Shown here in pieces: positions 43,247 through 52,560 of a stretch of DNA of 64,000 nucleotides (the first letter of the stretch is position 1; every line of letters begins with the position of its first letter). Position numbers and translations under genes: made by a program. The notes beneath the pieces were generated by a model. The model was not told the origin of the DNA. It ran no database searches and was given only the letters and a program-made list of their open reading frames with translations. The stretch is from Virgibacillus oceani (lineage in GTDB: Bacteria > Bacillota > Bacilli > Bacillales > Amphibacillaceae), in assembly GCF_014638995.1 (NCBI RefSeq), contig NZ_BMFR01000004.1, positions 124,001-188,000 on the forward strand. Reading direction: 5' to 3'.

Positions 43247-43828
43247 CTATGTCCCCTTTAATCCTAGTGCATAACGTGCAAATTCCAATACTTCTTTTTT
43301 CTTCAATTCAATCGTATTAGTGTCAACCTGGGAATACAGGTAGGATTGGTCTGCCGCTGATTCAATCAAACCAATTAACACTTCTGCAGTTCGCATCACA
43401 TGAAGTGACTTGCGAATTACTCCAGCATCTTTTGCCTGAGTTAATAATTCGCTCATCCATGCATAATATGGTGCATAGATTGTTTCCCACTCCTTTAAAT
43501 ACTCTGTTGCTGCGAGCCCGGAATAAATAAGTGCGAAAATTTCCCGATACTCACTAGTTATTTGAAATACAGCTTCAATTACTTTTTCCAGCTTTTCAGC
43601 AAAAGTAGAATCATCCTTTAAATTATCCCTGATCTCATCAAGCATCCTTTCAACCATTACCTCTGCAATAGACGGCATTACCGCAAACTTTGAAGAAAAA
43701 TATAAATAAAAAGTACCCTGAGCAATGCCAGCGCCTTTAACGATGTCCGATATCTTCGTTTTTTCAATTCCCTTTTCCCGAAAAACATTAATTGCTGATT
43801 GAATAATAAGCTCCTTTTTATTATCCAT
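43247..43828 (-). CDS. TetR-family transcriptional regulator
   Basis: Encodes 193 residues. The N-terminal helix-turn-helix reads IQSAINVFREKGIEKTKISDIVKGAGIAQGTFYLYF (about residues 8-43, quoted in two parts of the same motif), and the rest is helical. The ATG has GGAGGCTAGGT ahead; a longer frame runs back into the operator and is less likely. Matching palindromes before this gene and before the SMR pair suggest it represses both and is released by an exported cation. Confidence 0.9.
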   Translation of the reverse strand: MDNKKELIIQSAINVFREKGIEKTKISDIVKGAGIAQGTFYLYFSSKFAVMPSIAEVMVERMLDEIRDNLKDDSTFAEKLEKVIEAVFQITSEYREIFALIYSGLAATEYLKEWETIYAPYYAWMSELLTQAKDAGVIRKSLHVMRTAEVLIGLIESAADQSYLYSQVDTNTIELKKKEVLEFARYALGLKGT

Positions 43829-43850
43829 ACCTAGCCTCCACATGTAATAT

Positions 43851-43871
43851 ATTGACTGACTATCATTCATT
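43851..43871. promoter_or_regulatory. Second TetR-type operator
   Basis: ATTGACTGACTATCATTCATT is an imperfect palindrome resembling the perfect site at 43165 (shared TGACTGA and half-site TGA-TGA). It overlaps the likely promoter of the tetR gene. Confidence 0.55.
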
Positions 43872-43975
43872 TTAGGCTAGTAAACCCACTCTGTCAAACA
43901 AAGTAAACAAATTATGATATTTTTCTTATGCCTGTCAAATACTAATGAAAAAGTAAGAAGGGACCTGATCATTAC

Positions 43976-44422
43976 ATGGATCATATTAAATCATTAATTA
44001 TAAAATTGTTAGCAATTGCATTTACCGTCTTTGCTTTTTTCGGTTTATTTTATAATGTTTCCTGGGCCAGCCTGTTATGGATAAGTGTTCTTGTTACGGG
44101 AATATCCTATGCCATAGGTGACTTGTTCATACTCCGGAGATATGGAAACATTACAGCAACGATCTCTGATTTCATTTTAGCCTTTTTAATGCTTTGGTTG
44201 TTTGGTAATGTTTTTCTTGACGGGAATATACCAATTGTAACTATTTCCATCTTGGCTGCTTTCTTTATTGCTTGCTGTGAACCATTTATTCATAGTTACA
44301 TTGTCGACCACATACCAGTTGAATCCCGGGAAGATTTACGAACAATGAATCAAATACAAACTGAATTCGCTGAGGAAATGGATCCGGAGACAATTACGAG
44401 AGAAAAAAATACGGATAAGTAA
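43976..44422 (+). CDS. YndM-like DUF2512 membrane protein
   Basis: Encodes 148 residues with four helices and a hydrophilic acidic C-terminus. The pattern (MDHIKSLIIKLLAIAF start, IGDLFILRRYGN, and a C-terminal EFAEEMDPE) matches the DUF2512/YndM family of Bacillus. Function unknown; related proteins have been connected to sporulation-linked genes in some species, which is not shown here. GAAGGGACC precedes the ATG. Confidence 0.82.
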   Translation: MDHIKSLIIKLLAIAFTVFAFFGLFYNVSWASLLWISVLVTGISYAIGDLFILRRYGNITATISDFILAFLMLWLFGNVFLDGNIPIVTISILAAFFIACCEPFIHSYIVDHIPVESREDLRTMNQIQTEFAEEMDPETITREKNTDK

Positions 44423-44430
44423 CATAACAT

Positions 44431-44467
44431 GCCACGATTCAAAGATTTGATCGTGGCTTTAACTTTT
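44431..44467 (+). terminator. Terminator of yndM-like gene
   Basis: GCCACGAT pairs perfectly with ATCGTGGC across 11 bases, followed by TTTAACTTTT. Confidence 0.75.
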
Positions 44468-44585
44468 GGATAAAAACTTTATAACAGAAATTTTATATCG
44501 TTTTTTTATCCAGCCTTCATTCATACATCAGCACATTCCGCCTTTTAAATCTAAATTATAATGCTCAAAATGGCACATACTTTTA

Positions 44586-44624
44586 CACAAAAAACCGGTA
44601 TTAAGAGCATAATCCTAATACCGA
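44586..44624 (-). terminator. Terminator of wrbA
   Basis: On the minus strand CGGTATTA pairs with TAATACCG, followed by GTTTTTT. It lies about 30 bases behind the wrbA stop. Confidence 0.8.
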
Positions 44625-44650
44625 TTCTTTGCCTATTTTTTTATGTTAAT

Positions 44651-45259
44651 TTACTGGCCCGCTACAACACGGCTTGCAATATCAACCGTACGTTTCGCTT
44701 GATGTTTTACAGCTCCTTCAACATCTTCGACCATTTTTCCATCCTGTCCTTGTGTTACGCTTGTACCATATGGATTACCGCCAGCACCATATAGTACTGG
44801 ATCAGTGTAGCCTGGTGCAGCAATAATTGCTCCCCAGTGCAACATGGAAGTGTATAGGGATAAAATAGTAGCTTCTTGACCGCCATGCGGATTTTGTGCA
44901 GATGACATTGCACTTACCACTTTGTTTACAGTCTTGCCACTAGCCCATAGTCCACCTTGCGTATCAAGAAATTGCTTCATTTGTGATGCCACATTACCGA
45001 ATCGTGTTGGAACACTAAATATAATTGCATCTGCCCATTCGATATCGTCTGAAGTTGCCACTGGTACATCTGCCGTTGCTTCTGAGTGAGCCTTCCATGC
45101 AGGATTCGATTCAATTGCTGCTTGTGGTGCAAGCTCCGGTACCTTTACTACTTTTACTTCTGCACCTGCTTCTTTAGCGCCTGCTTCTGCCCATTTTGCA
45201 AGTTCATAGTTTGTGCCTGTTGAGCTGTAATAAATAACTGCTAATTTTACATTTGCCAT
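44651..45259 (-). CDS. wrbA: NAD(P)H:quinone oxidoreductase WrbA
   Basis: Encodes 202 residues of the flavodoxin fold. The FMN phosphate loop is YYSSTGTNYELAKW, with PTRFGNVASQMKQFLD and SAQNPHGGQEATILS as WrbA landmarks. It reduces quinones by two electrons, avoiding semiquinones. Monocistronic. The upstream 130 bases carry TTACTT/AAGTAA boxes that could be a redox- or quinone-responsive repressor site. Confidence 0.94.
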   Translation of the reverse strand: MANVKLAVIYYSSTGTNYELAKWAEAGAKEAGAEVKVVKVPELAPQAAIESNPAWKAHSEATADVPVATSDDIEWADAIIFSVPTRFGNVASQMKQFLDTQGGLWASGKTVNKVVSAMSSAQNPHGGQEATILSLYTSMLHWGAIIAAPGYTDPVLYGAGGNPYGTSVTQGQDGKMVEDVEGAVKHQAKRTVDIASRVVAGQ

Positions 45260-45387
45260 TACTTTAGTCTCCTTCTTTGATAAATTCTAAAGTATATCCC
45301 TTGTTACTTAAATCACTTTTATATTCTTTACAAGTTCTTCATTTTTATAAAAAGAAATCATAAAATAAATGTCTTTTAACAATTTAG

Positions 45388-45404
45388 TTACTTTATGTAA
45401 GTAA
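45388..45404. promoter_or_regulatory. TTACTT-N5-AAGTAA inverted repeat upstream of wrbA
   Basis: A six-base inverted repeat with a five-base centre. Extra half sites TTACTT (45304) and AAGTAA (45429) lie either side. Quinone reductase genes in Bacillus are often under MarR/HxlR repressors, so this is a candidate operator. Confidence 0.4.
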
Positions 45405-45511
45405 TGTAGCTGATTTAGTTTTTATGTCAAGTAACTTTGTTATAAAAAGTGAGTAAAGTGAAGATCCCAATCCCATGTTTGATTTTCCTTTTTCGATATA
45501 GTCAGGTACAT

Positions 45512-46111
45512 TCACTTAAACCATCCCTTCTCCTTCACACGGGAAATGGCTTCAATTCGATTGCTGACATCCAGCTTATCCAGAATGACGGAAACATAAT
45601 TGCGGACAGTACCGTTAGTAAGATAAAGCTGTTTGGCAATTTCCTTTGTCGTTTTACCCTCAGCAATTAGTCTAATAACCTGTTCCTCACGATCAGTAAG
45701 CGGATTTTCTTTATCAAATGCCATATCAACCAATTCAGGGGCATATATACGCCTGCCATCCATAATGGTACGGATGGAATTTGCCAATTCTTCACTTGGA
45801 CTGTCTTTCAACAAATAACCACTCACCTCGGCTTTTCGGGCACGTTCAAAATACCCCGTTCTTGCAAATGTAGTCAACACAATCACTTTACAGGGATCCT
45901 GCTTTAATTCTTCTGCGACGTCAAGTCCGCTTTTAATTGGCATTTCAATATCCATGATACATATGTCAGGCTGGTGTCTTTTCACCAACGTTAATGCTTC
46001 CTGACCGTTTCTGGCTTTACCGACTACTTCCATGTCCTCTTCCAAATCAAGTAATGAACCAAGAGCTCCTAACAGCATGCGCTGGTCTTCAGCAATAACG
46101 ATTCGAATCAT
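45512..46111 (-). CDS. desR: Response regulator DesR
   Basis: Encodes 199 residues, the same length as B. subtilis DesR. The phosphorylation site is Asp54 in DICIMDIEMP, and the C-terminal LuxR-type helix-turn-helix reads LTDREEQVIRLIAEGKTTKEIAKQLY (split by its two helices). It activates the desaturase gene when the membrane becomes too ordered in the cold. Its ATG overlaps the end of desK by four bases. Confidence 0.94.
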   Translation of the reverse strand: MIRIVIAEDQRMLLGALGSLLDLEEDMEVVGKARNGQEALTLVKRHQPDICIMDIEMPIKSGLDVAEELKQDPCKVIVLTTFARTGYFERARKAEVSGYLLKDSPSEELANSIRTIMDGRRIYAPELVDMAFDKENPLTDREEQVIRLIAEGKTTKEIAKQLYLTNGTVRNYVSVILDKLDVSNRIEAISRVKEKGWFK

Positions 46112-47244
46112 GACAAATCCCCCTGTTCCGTTTGTTGGATCACATTTGGTACCTGTATGGTTAGTATAGTTCCGCCAGATGATTCAAGACTTAAGCTTCC
46201 GTTAATAAAATCCAGCCGCTCCCGCATCCCCTGAATTCCATGTTCTGAGAAGGACTCTGCTTTATCCGACATACCGATCCCATTATCCTCAACTTTGATA
46301 AGCACTTCATTCGTTGATTGTATGATAGCTACCCTGCAAGAAGTCGCTTGACTATGCTTAACGATATTTGTAACTGCTTCCTTAAGACACATACTGAGAA
46401 CATTTTCGACAAGTAAAGGTGTATTGGTCAGTTCGGGATTCCCCTCTGCATGAAATTCAATTTGTGCAGCCTTCAATATTTGCTGAATACGAACAATTTC
46501 ATCCTTTAGTTTTGCACCTTTCATATTCGAAACCATTTCACGCACTTCTTTTAAAGCCGTTCTTGCAGTCTGGTGAATATCATCGATTTCGGATTTAGCC
46601 GAATCAGGATTGACATTGATTAATTTACTAGCCAAATCACTTTTCAAACCAATCAGCGAAAGCTTTTGTCCCAATGTATCATGCAGGTCACGTGCAATTC
46701 GCTGCCGTTCTTCCAAAACTACTAATTGCGATATTTTTTCATTGGCATCCTTTAATTGGTCCTCTAATTTTTCTCGTTTAATTCTATTATAGATCGTGAG
46801 GGGCAACAGAATTACCCCCAGTACACTGATGATTATAAACGGTAATTGTGACAGGAATATCTCCGTTTGCGTAAAAAAACCAATGCTTACTGCGCCAATT
46901 GTTGTAATAAGATGAACAATATATAGGGTTATAAATCCTGCCTTATGTTGAATATTCCCAATATAAAATGCCAAAAAGAGCGAGAAATATACGTAGCCTA
47001 AAAACATTGTCATTACGATGCTTATAGCCATTTCCATTCCTACAGACAGATAAACTGTCCATCCATCGGAAATAAATGATACCCTGTAAGCAGTAAAAAA
47101 CAGTAAGATCATAACAATGCCAAAGATTATTCCTAGAGTCGATGATGATCGAAAAACGAAATAAAACGGCAAAATACAAAAAATAATCCATGCATAGGCG
47201 CTAAGCCCAGTGTTTTTGGGAATAATATGAAACCAATGCTGCAT
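46108..47244 (-). CDS. desK: Thermosensor histidine kinase DesK
   Basis: Encodes 378 residues. Four to five N-terminal helices measure membrane thickness. A linker coiled coil follows, then the HPK7-type site ERQRIARDLHDTLGQKLSL with His188, and an HATPase with VEDNGIGMS. The start MQHWFHIIPKNTG is chosen because it places His188 exactly as in B. subtilis DesK; eight more codons are open upstream. Order des-desK-desR is conserved. Confidence 0.94.
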   Translation of the reverse strand: MQHWFHIIPKNTGLSAYAWIIFCILPFYFVFRSSSTLGIIFGIVMILLFFTAYRVSFISDGWTVYLSVGMEMAISIVMTMFLGYVYFSLFLAFYIGNIQHKAGFITLYIVHLITTIGAVSIGFFTQTEIFLSQLPFIIISVLGVILLPLTIYNRIKREKLEDQLKDANEKISQLVVLEERQRIARDLHDTLGQKLSLIGLKSDLASKLINVNPDSAKSEIDDIHQTARTALKEVREMVSNMKGAKLKDEIVRIQQILKAAQIEFHAEGNPELTNTPLLVENVLSMCLKEAVTNIVKHSQATSCRVAIIQSTNEVLIKVEDNGIGMSDKAESFSEHGIQGMRERLDFINGSLSLESSGGTILTIQVPNVIQQTEQGDLS

Positions 47245-47375
47245 TGTAGCGCTGCCTTTACCTGCCATTAAATGCCAAACCCTTCTTAGTTATTGATCTA
47301 CATCCATTATCTTTAAAGTATACCAAAAAAGAAAGCCCTCAATAACTCATTGAAAGGCCATTTTTTCACTACTAT

Positions 47376-48428
47376 TTATTTTTCCTGTATGCTTGTCCCT
47401 CTTGTGTTTAACCGTACACTTGCCGTTGGTTTATTCATAAGGTCTTTAACCTCTTTAAAGCTGACAAATGATTTATTTGTCTCATCATACAGACGGAAAC
47501 GAATTGACTTTAGACTAGAAGCAAATGTTATCGTCGTGGCTTTTTGCAATGGTGGTGTTGAATCATGTGCTCTTTCCAGATTATAGTTAGGCACTCTTGG
47601 ACTTAAATGATGGACATGATGAAACCCAATACTGCCTGTAATCCATTGCATAACCTTTGGTAATTTGTAATAAGAACTTCCATCTACTGCAGCCTTTACA
47701 TAATCCCACTCATCTTCATTTTCAAAATAGGAATCCTCAAACTGGTGCTGAACATAAAACAGCCAAATTCCAAGTGATCCTGAAATAAAAAGAATTGGTG
47801 CTTGAATAATTAAAAATGCCTGCCAGCCAATTGACCATATCAAAAGTATATAAATAGCCGCAATTGCGCCGTTAATCAAGTAGGTATTCCAGCGTTCCTT
47901 CTGCTTTGGTCCTTTTCGGTTAAAACGGTTCGATATAAGGAAAAGATAGAGCGGTCCCAAACCAAACATGATAAACGGATTTCGATAAAGCCTATAGGCA
48001 AGTCTGCCCCAAAATGATGCAGAAACATATTCATCAACCGTCATCACCCATACATCGCCAGTTCCACGTTTATCCAAGTTACTGCTTGTAGCATGATGTA
48101 TGGCATGACTGCGTTTCCATTTTTCATAAGCAAAATGTGTAATAATCCCAGTAATTGTACCAAGAATCCGGTTAGCCTTTTTGTTTTTGAAAAAAGACAT
48201 ATGCGTACAATCGTGGAAAATAATAAATATCCGAACAACAAAGCCTGCAGCTAGAACATCAAGTGCGAGGGTCAGCAAAATAGAAACAGACAGACTTTGG
48301 TATGCAAGAAACCATAAAAGAAAAAAGGGAATAAGTGTATTTAATAACTGTACGACGCTTGATTTAGCATCCGATTTTTCGTAAGGTGCGACATTTTTTC
48401 TTAACTGAACCTGTTTTTGTTTACTCAT
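47376..48428 (-). CDS. des: Acyl-lipid fatty acid desaturase
   Basis: Encodes 350 residues with membrane helices and all three histidine boxes: HDCTH, HAIHH and HHVHH. It introduces a double bond (delta-5 in B. subtilis) into phospholipid acyl chains at low temperature. GGAGGAAGAC precedes the ATG. It is followed by desK and desR, which control it. A TATGACA-AA-TGTCATA palindrome lies about 85 bases upstream. Confidence 0.95.
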   Translation of the reverse strand: MSKQKQVQLRKNVAPYEKSDAKSSVVQLLNTLIPFFLLWFLAYQSLSVSILLTLALDVLAAGFVVRIFIIFHDCTHMSFFKNKKANRILGTITGIITHFAYEKWKRSHAIHHATSSNLDKRGTGDVWVMTVDEYVSASFWGRLAYRLYRNPFIMFGLGPLYLFLISNRFNRKGPKQKERWNTYLINGAIAAIYILLIWSIGWQAFLIIQAPILFISGSLGIWLFYVQHQFEDSYFENEDEWDYVKAAVDGSSYYKLPKVMQWITGSIGFHHVHHLSPRVPNYNLERAHDSTPPLQKATTITFASSLKSIRFRLYDETNKSFVSFKEVKDLMNKPTASVRLNTRGTSIQEK

Positions 48429-48480
48429 GTCTTCCTCCCAAACTAAATATATTAACCTCAATGATAGAGTAATTAAGGAA

Positions 48481-48527
48481 GTCATATAAGTCATAAACGT
48501 CAAGTAACAGGTATGACAAATGTCATA
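48481..48527 (-). promoter_or_regulatory. Candidate DesR-binding region before des
   Basis: A TATGACA-AA-TGTCATA palindrome lies at 48512-48527, and two further GTCATA half sites at 48481 and 48490. Clustered TGTCAT/ATGACA half sites are what DesR is known to recognise upstream of des. Confidence 0.6.
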
Positions 48528-48681
48528 TTATTCATCCACTTTTGTAAAATCCCCAATACAAAACTTATCATACCAAGTAACAGCGTTTGTTTCCCAAATA
48601 GTGTTAGGCCATTTATCATCGCAAATCCTTCTCTATTCATATTATTACGGCTATGGCATCAGTTATGTTTCATAAACCATC

Positions 48682-48719
48682 CAAAAATCCCCTATACCTT
48701 TTCACGGTACAGGGGATCT
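48682..48719 (-). terminator. Terminator of 5'-nucleotidase gene
   Basis: On the minus strand ATCCCCTGTACC pairs with GGTATAGGGGAT, followed by TTTTTGG. It lies just behind the stop codon. Confidence 0.8.
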
Positions 48720-48730
48720 TAATAAACTGC

Positions 48731-50974
48731 CTACTTCCACGCATTCAAAAGCTCGTTGGCATTATTATTTAATTCAGCTTTTGCATCGTCCGTAATAAAT
48801 TTATCCATCGCTTTATTATTCAAGTGCTTGAGAAAGCCTTCTACCTTTTTTATAGCCTGCTTGTCATGTCCCTTATCCAATTGGTGTGCCGCTTGTTTCA
48901 GCTTATTTGTCAATTGAACTGCCAGTGGATGTTCAATTTTATTTGCTTGGATAAAGTCAGCTACCTTTTGCTGAACGGATGAAAGCGTTACAGGTTCAGA
49001 CTCAGGTTCTGATAAATCAAGCGCATAGTTGGCAAAGCCGTTTGTACCTTCCCCGATATAAGCGATATTCCCATCCGGCTGGATTAATTGCTGTGCATCC
49101 GGAGAAGACTGGAATGTCAGCTCGGGATTGCCATCTATCGGTGCAAATGACCAGTTGCCATCTGCTGAGGGATCAATTGTTTCGTTTTCCTGAATATACT
49201 GGATTACAACCTGTCTATTTTGCGCTTGCGGTGAGAGGACAATTTGGCTTCCATCTAAATTAGGGAAGTTTCCTCCTCCACTAGCCCGGTAGTTATTTGT
49301 AGCAACTAGAAACGCTTGATCATCGTTTACTGGTTCTCCGTTGTACTGTAAGTTAATAATCCGCTCAGCATCTGGATTAATCAGTTCCCCATCATTGCTG
49401 TAACGGGACGGTTTTGTCACATCGACCTCATACGTTACACCGTCTATTACATCAAAATTATACGTAGCAAAATCAATATCTACTAGTTCCTGCTGTTCGC
49501 CGGAGTTTGGATCAATTTGGTTAAATTGCCCTGCTGACATTTCCAGCCATTCACGAATCTCTTTACCTGTTAATTTAACGACCTTCAATGTGTTCGGATA
49601 GACATAAAGGTCAGCTACATTTTTAATAGCAATAGGGCCTTCTGGAATATACGTGTAATAGTTAGCCCCTCCTCTGCCACCAGCCTTAAATGGTGCCGCT
49701 GCAGACAAAATCGGTAAATCCTCGTATTCAGTTCCTTCTACAGCTTTTTCTGTGTACCATTTTTGTGCATTGGAAACAATTTGTACAGATGGATCGTCTT
49801 TTACAAGTGCAAAATAACTGTATATCGGTGCTGTCGTTTGACCGACCTCTGAACGAATATACTCCAGTGTTGCCTGGTGGTCTTCCGCTACCGCATCGAG
49901 AATTTCCTGATCCGGTTCAACAAGTGCTTCTCCGTTTTCATCATGAATCGCCCGTACATCAGCACTAGAATCAATCACATTCCAATCTTCACCATCTTTT
50001 TCAAGCTTCAGATCAATAATTCCCAGGTGGTCACCCCAGAAACCTGCTTCAACAGATGGAATTCCGTTGATCGTTCCTTTTTCCAAATCAACACCTTCAA
50101 TTCCTGCAAATGTTTCACTTGGGAATACTTCATGCGCATGACCAAACATAATAGCATCAATGCCTTCTACCTGTGTTAGATTATAGGTGGCATTTTCTTC
50201 TCGCTCCTGTAATTCAACTGATCCCAGACCAGAGTGCGGAATCGCTACAATAATGTCAGCACCTTGCTCCTTCATAATTGGTACATACTTTTGAGCAGTT
50301 TCATAGATTCCCTTTGTAATTACTTTTCCATCTAGATTGGCTTTATCCCATTGCATGATTTGCGGCGGGACAAAACCAATCACCCCAACATCAACTGTTT
50401 GCTTATTGCCATTTGTATCCACTACTTGCTTTTGCATAATTTTATATGGTTCAAAAAAGTGCTTATCGTTAGCTGGGTCATTATCTCCATCATCGTAATA
50501 TACATTGGCATTAATATAAGGGAAATTGGCATCATCTGTTGCTTCTTTCAAATAATCAATGCCATAATTAAATTCATGGTTCCCTATATTGCCTGTATCA
50601 TAATTTAATAGATTCATTGCTTTATAAACGGGATGTATTTCCCCCTCTTCAAGACCATTTTGGGCAACATAATCTCCAAGCGGATTCCCCTGGAGCAGGT
50701 CACCATTATCAAACAGCATACTATTTGCAGCTTCACTGCGGGCCTGCTTAATGAGTGTGGCTGTCATTGCCAAACCAAAGTCGTTGGTAGGCTCGTCCTG
50801 ATAATAGTTGTAGTTTACAAGATGTACGTGTATATCTGTTGTTTCCATAAGTCTCATGTTGACAATGCTGCTGTCGGTTGTATCTGCTGCTTCGGCTGTA
50901 TTGTCAAAGCTAGGTACAACCGTGAACAATGCAAACAGGAGCATAAAGGAGACTATTCCTATTCTTCTTTTCAT
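48731..50974 (-). CDS. Secreted 5'-nucleotidase / 2',3'-cyclic phosphodiesterase
   Basis: Encodes 747 residues. A signal peptide ends near AEA (residues 1-29). The metallophosphatase domain carries TTDIHVHL, DNGDLLQGNPLG, GNHEFNYG, IPHSGLG and MFGHAHEVFP, giving the two-metal site. The C-terminal nucleotide-recognition domain follows to about residue 610. The last 80 residues form a charged helical domain of the FIMAH type found at the ends of secreted Bacillus enzymes. There is no LPXTG anchor, unlike YfkN. It would release phosphate and nucleosides outside the cell. GAAAGGGG precedes the ATG. Confidence 0.92.
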   Translation of the reverse strand: MKRRIGIVSFMLLFALFTVVPSFDNTAEAADTTDSSIVNMRLMETTDIHVHLVNYNYYQDEPTNDFGLAMTATLIKQARSEAANSMLFDNGDLLQGNPLGDYVAQNGLEEGEIHPVYKAMNLLNYDTGNIGNHEFNYGIDYLKEATDDANFPYINANVYYDDGDNDPANDKHFFEPYKIMQKQVVDTNGNKQTVDVGVIGFVPPQIMQWDKANLDGKVITKGIYETAQKYVPIMKEQGADIIVAIPHSGLGSVELQEREENATYNLTQVEGIDAIMFGHAHEVFPSETFAGIEGVDLEKGTINGIPSVEAGFWGDHLGIIDLKLEKDGEDWNVIDSSADVRAIHDENGEALVEPDQEILDAVAEDHQATLEYIRSEVGQTTAPIYSYFALVKDDPSVQIVSNAQKWYTEKAVEGTEYEDLPILSAAAPFKAGGRGGANYYTYIPEGPIAIKNVADLYVYPNTLKVVKLTGKEIREWLEMSAGQFNQIDPNSGEQQELVDIDFATYNFDVIDGVTYEVDVTKPSRYSNDGELINPDAERIINLQYNGEPVNDDQAFLVATNNYRASGGGNFPNLDGSQIVLSPQAQNRQVVIQYIQENETIDPSADGNWSFAPIDGNPELTFQSSPDAQQLIQPDGNIAYIGEGTNGFANYALDLSEPESEPVTLSSVQQKVADFIQANKIEHPLAVQLTNKLKQAAHQLDKGHDKQAIKKVEGFLKHLNNKAMDKFITDDAKAELNNNANELLNAWK

Positions 50975-51082
50975 ATTTGCAACCCCTTTCAAAATTCTGT
51001 CACATACTAGATTAAAGGAAAAATAGTTATTTTGAAATAGTCTGATTGGCAGGGGGAAAATGGACTAATTATCAAGCACACG

Positions 51083-51127
51083 AAAAACACATGCACGATC
51101 TAAAGATCGTAACATGTGTTTTTTTCG
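51083..51127. terminator. Strong hairpin, bidirectional terminator
   Basis: AACACATG-C-ACGATCT and AGATCGT-AA-CATGTGTT form a long stem with small bulges and T-runs on both sides. It would end the minus-strand P450 transcript before the 5'-nucleotidase promoter. Confidence 0.85.
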
Positions 51128-51131
51128 ATAC

Positions 51132-52397
51132 CTACTTAACTTTTATCCCGCGCATCACAAACCTGCTTTTCGGAATCGCAGGCATCCTGACCATACTAAT
51201 ACTCAAATCCTGTTTTGGTACATCATACGCAAGCTTTTGGGTCAAAAATGCCAAGCTTGTTTTCATGACCTCAATGGTAATCCACTCCCCCGCACACCGG
51301 TGACCCTTAATATAATCACCGCCGCCCTGTGGTACAAAGTCAAATGGGCTTCCTTTCCAATCGTTAAATCGTTCAGGCAGGAAATTGTCAGGGTCTTCCC
51401 AAAGGTCTGGACTGTGATTAATCCCATAGATATCAAGCAAAACCATTGTCCCTTTTGTAAAATGACAGTCCTCCCAGATGAAATCTTGCCGTACCCGGGC
51501 ACCCAGGAATGGTCCAAATGGATAGAAGCGGCGAACTTCCTGAACAAAGAGCTGACCATAATGTTGCGAGTGGTCTTGCAGTTTCTTTCTTGTTTCTGGA
51601 TAGTCGTGCAGCGCTAACGCCCCGAATGTGATATATCTGGCAATAGCAACGATAGGTCTCACAATATTAAGCAGCTCGACTGTGGCTATTTGCAGGTTTA
51701 ACAGTTTCCCATCTAAATCACGATACCACGCCATTGTATATAAAGCTGTATCCACCGGTGCATCCATTTTATCTGATCGAACCTGGCGAATAATGTCCCC
51801 AATCCATTTATCGGAACGATTTCGTGCCTGTCTGCCTTTCCAATAACGTGGACCAACTGCGCCAAATGCATCGATCATGTCACTTAAATCAGTTGCCCGC
51901 TGCGTAACTTCCTTTTCTTTTAACGGGACTCCTGCCCACAGACATGCGACTCGGCACATTATTTCACGAGCCTCATCAAATAGCACAATCTCTTTTGTAT
52001 TTTCCCATTTTCTTGCTGCAAGCTCCCATTGTTCTACAGTTAGCTTGATAAGTATTTTCAATCGCTCGGGTGTCATGAGCGACATAAACATTCGTTTCCG
52101 ATGCTGATGCTCTTTCCCATCCAAGGTTTGTACACCGTTTTTCCCGAACAAGCTTTCCTGAATTCGTTTTGGTGCTGCCCCTTTTCGTTTGAACTTCTCC
52201 CTATCATAGAAAATTCTAGCTGCCTCTTCACCGCTAATGCAAATAACTTTCTGACCACCCAACAAACGGGTTTGGAAAATGTTAGACTGAAACTTCTTGC
52301 ACCTGTTTGGAATAAACAAATACCCTTCAGACAAAAGCGCAAGGCTGCTGTCCAAGGTTCTTTCCTTAGGGATCTTATCGTTACGTGCCATATCCAT
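51132..52397 (-). CDS. Fatty-acid peroxygenase, cytochrome P450 CYP152 family
   Basis: Encodes 421 residues, close to B. subtilis CypC/YbdT. The heme loop is FVPQGGGDYIKGHRCAGEW (quoted in part) with ligand Cys368, in the extended form with inserted GGDY that is unique to CYP152. The I-helix carries Arg247-Pro248 in IVRPIVAI instead of the usual acid-alcohol pair, so it should use hydrogen peroxide, not a reductase, to hydroxylate or decarboxylate fatty acids. GGGAGG precedes the ATG. Confidence 0.94.
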   Translation of the reverse strand: MDMARNDKIPKERTLDSSLALLSEGYLFIPNRCKKFQSNIFQTRLLGGQKVICISGEEAARIFYDREKFKRKGAAPKRIQESLFGKNGVQTLDGKEHQHRKRMFMSLMTPERLKILIKLTVEQWELAARKWENTKEIVLFDEAREIMCRVACLWAGVPLKEKEVTQRATDLSDMIDAFGAVGPRYWKGRQARNRSDKWIGDIIRQVRSDKMDAPVDTALYTMAWYRDLDGKLLNLQIATVELLNIVRPIVAIARYITFGALALHDYPETRKKLQDHSQHYGQLFVQEVRRFYPFGPFLGARVRQDFIWEDCHFTKGTMVLLDIYGINHSPDLWEDPDNFLPERFNDWKGSPFDFVPQGGGDYIKGHRCAGEWITIEVMKTSLAFLTQKLAYDVPKQDLSISMVRMPAIPKSRFVMRGIKVK

Positions 52398-52503
52398 TCA
52401 GCGCCTCCCTATTCAGTAACTGCTTTTCATATTCTTTTATCTTCCCCGAAAAAACGTAAATAATTTACTTTTAGATGACACCTGATCGACACTTCTTTTC
52501 GAT

Positions 52504-52519
52504 TATAGTAGTGACTATA
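52504..52519. promoter_or_regulatory. Inverted repeat before sigma-factor gene
   Basis: TATAGT-AGTG-ACTATA is a perfect six-base inverted repeat 41 bases before the sigma-like gene. It may be an operator, and its right half could also serve as a -10. Confidence 0.4.
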
Positions 52520-52560
52520 GTACAACAATAAAGAGCCGGCTTTTTGGAAAGAGAAGCACT

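Noticed and set aside
44561..44794. Plus-strand frame across the wrbA end
   Set aside because: It covers the wrbA terminator and coding sequence in antisense, with low-quality composition.
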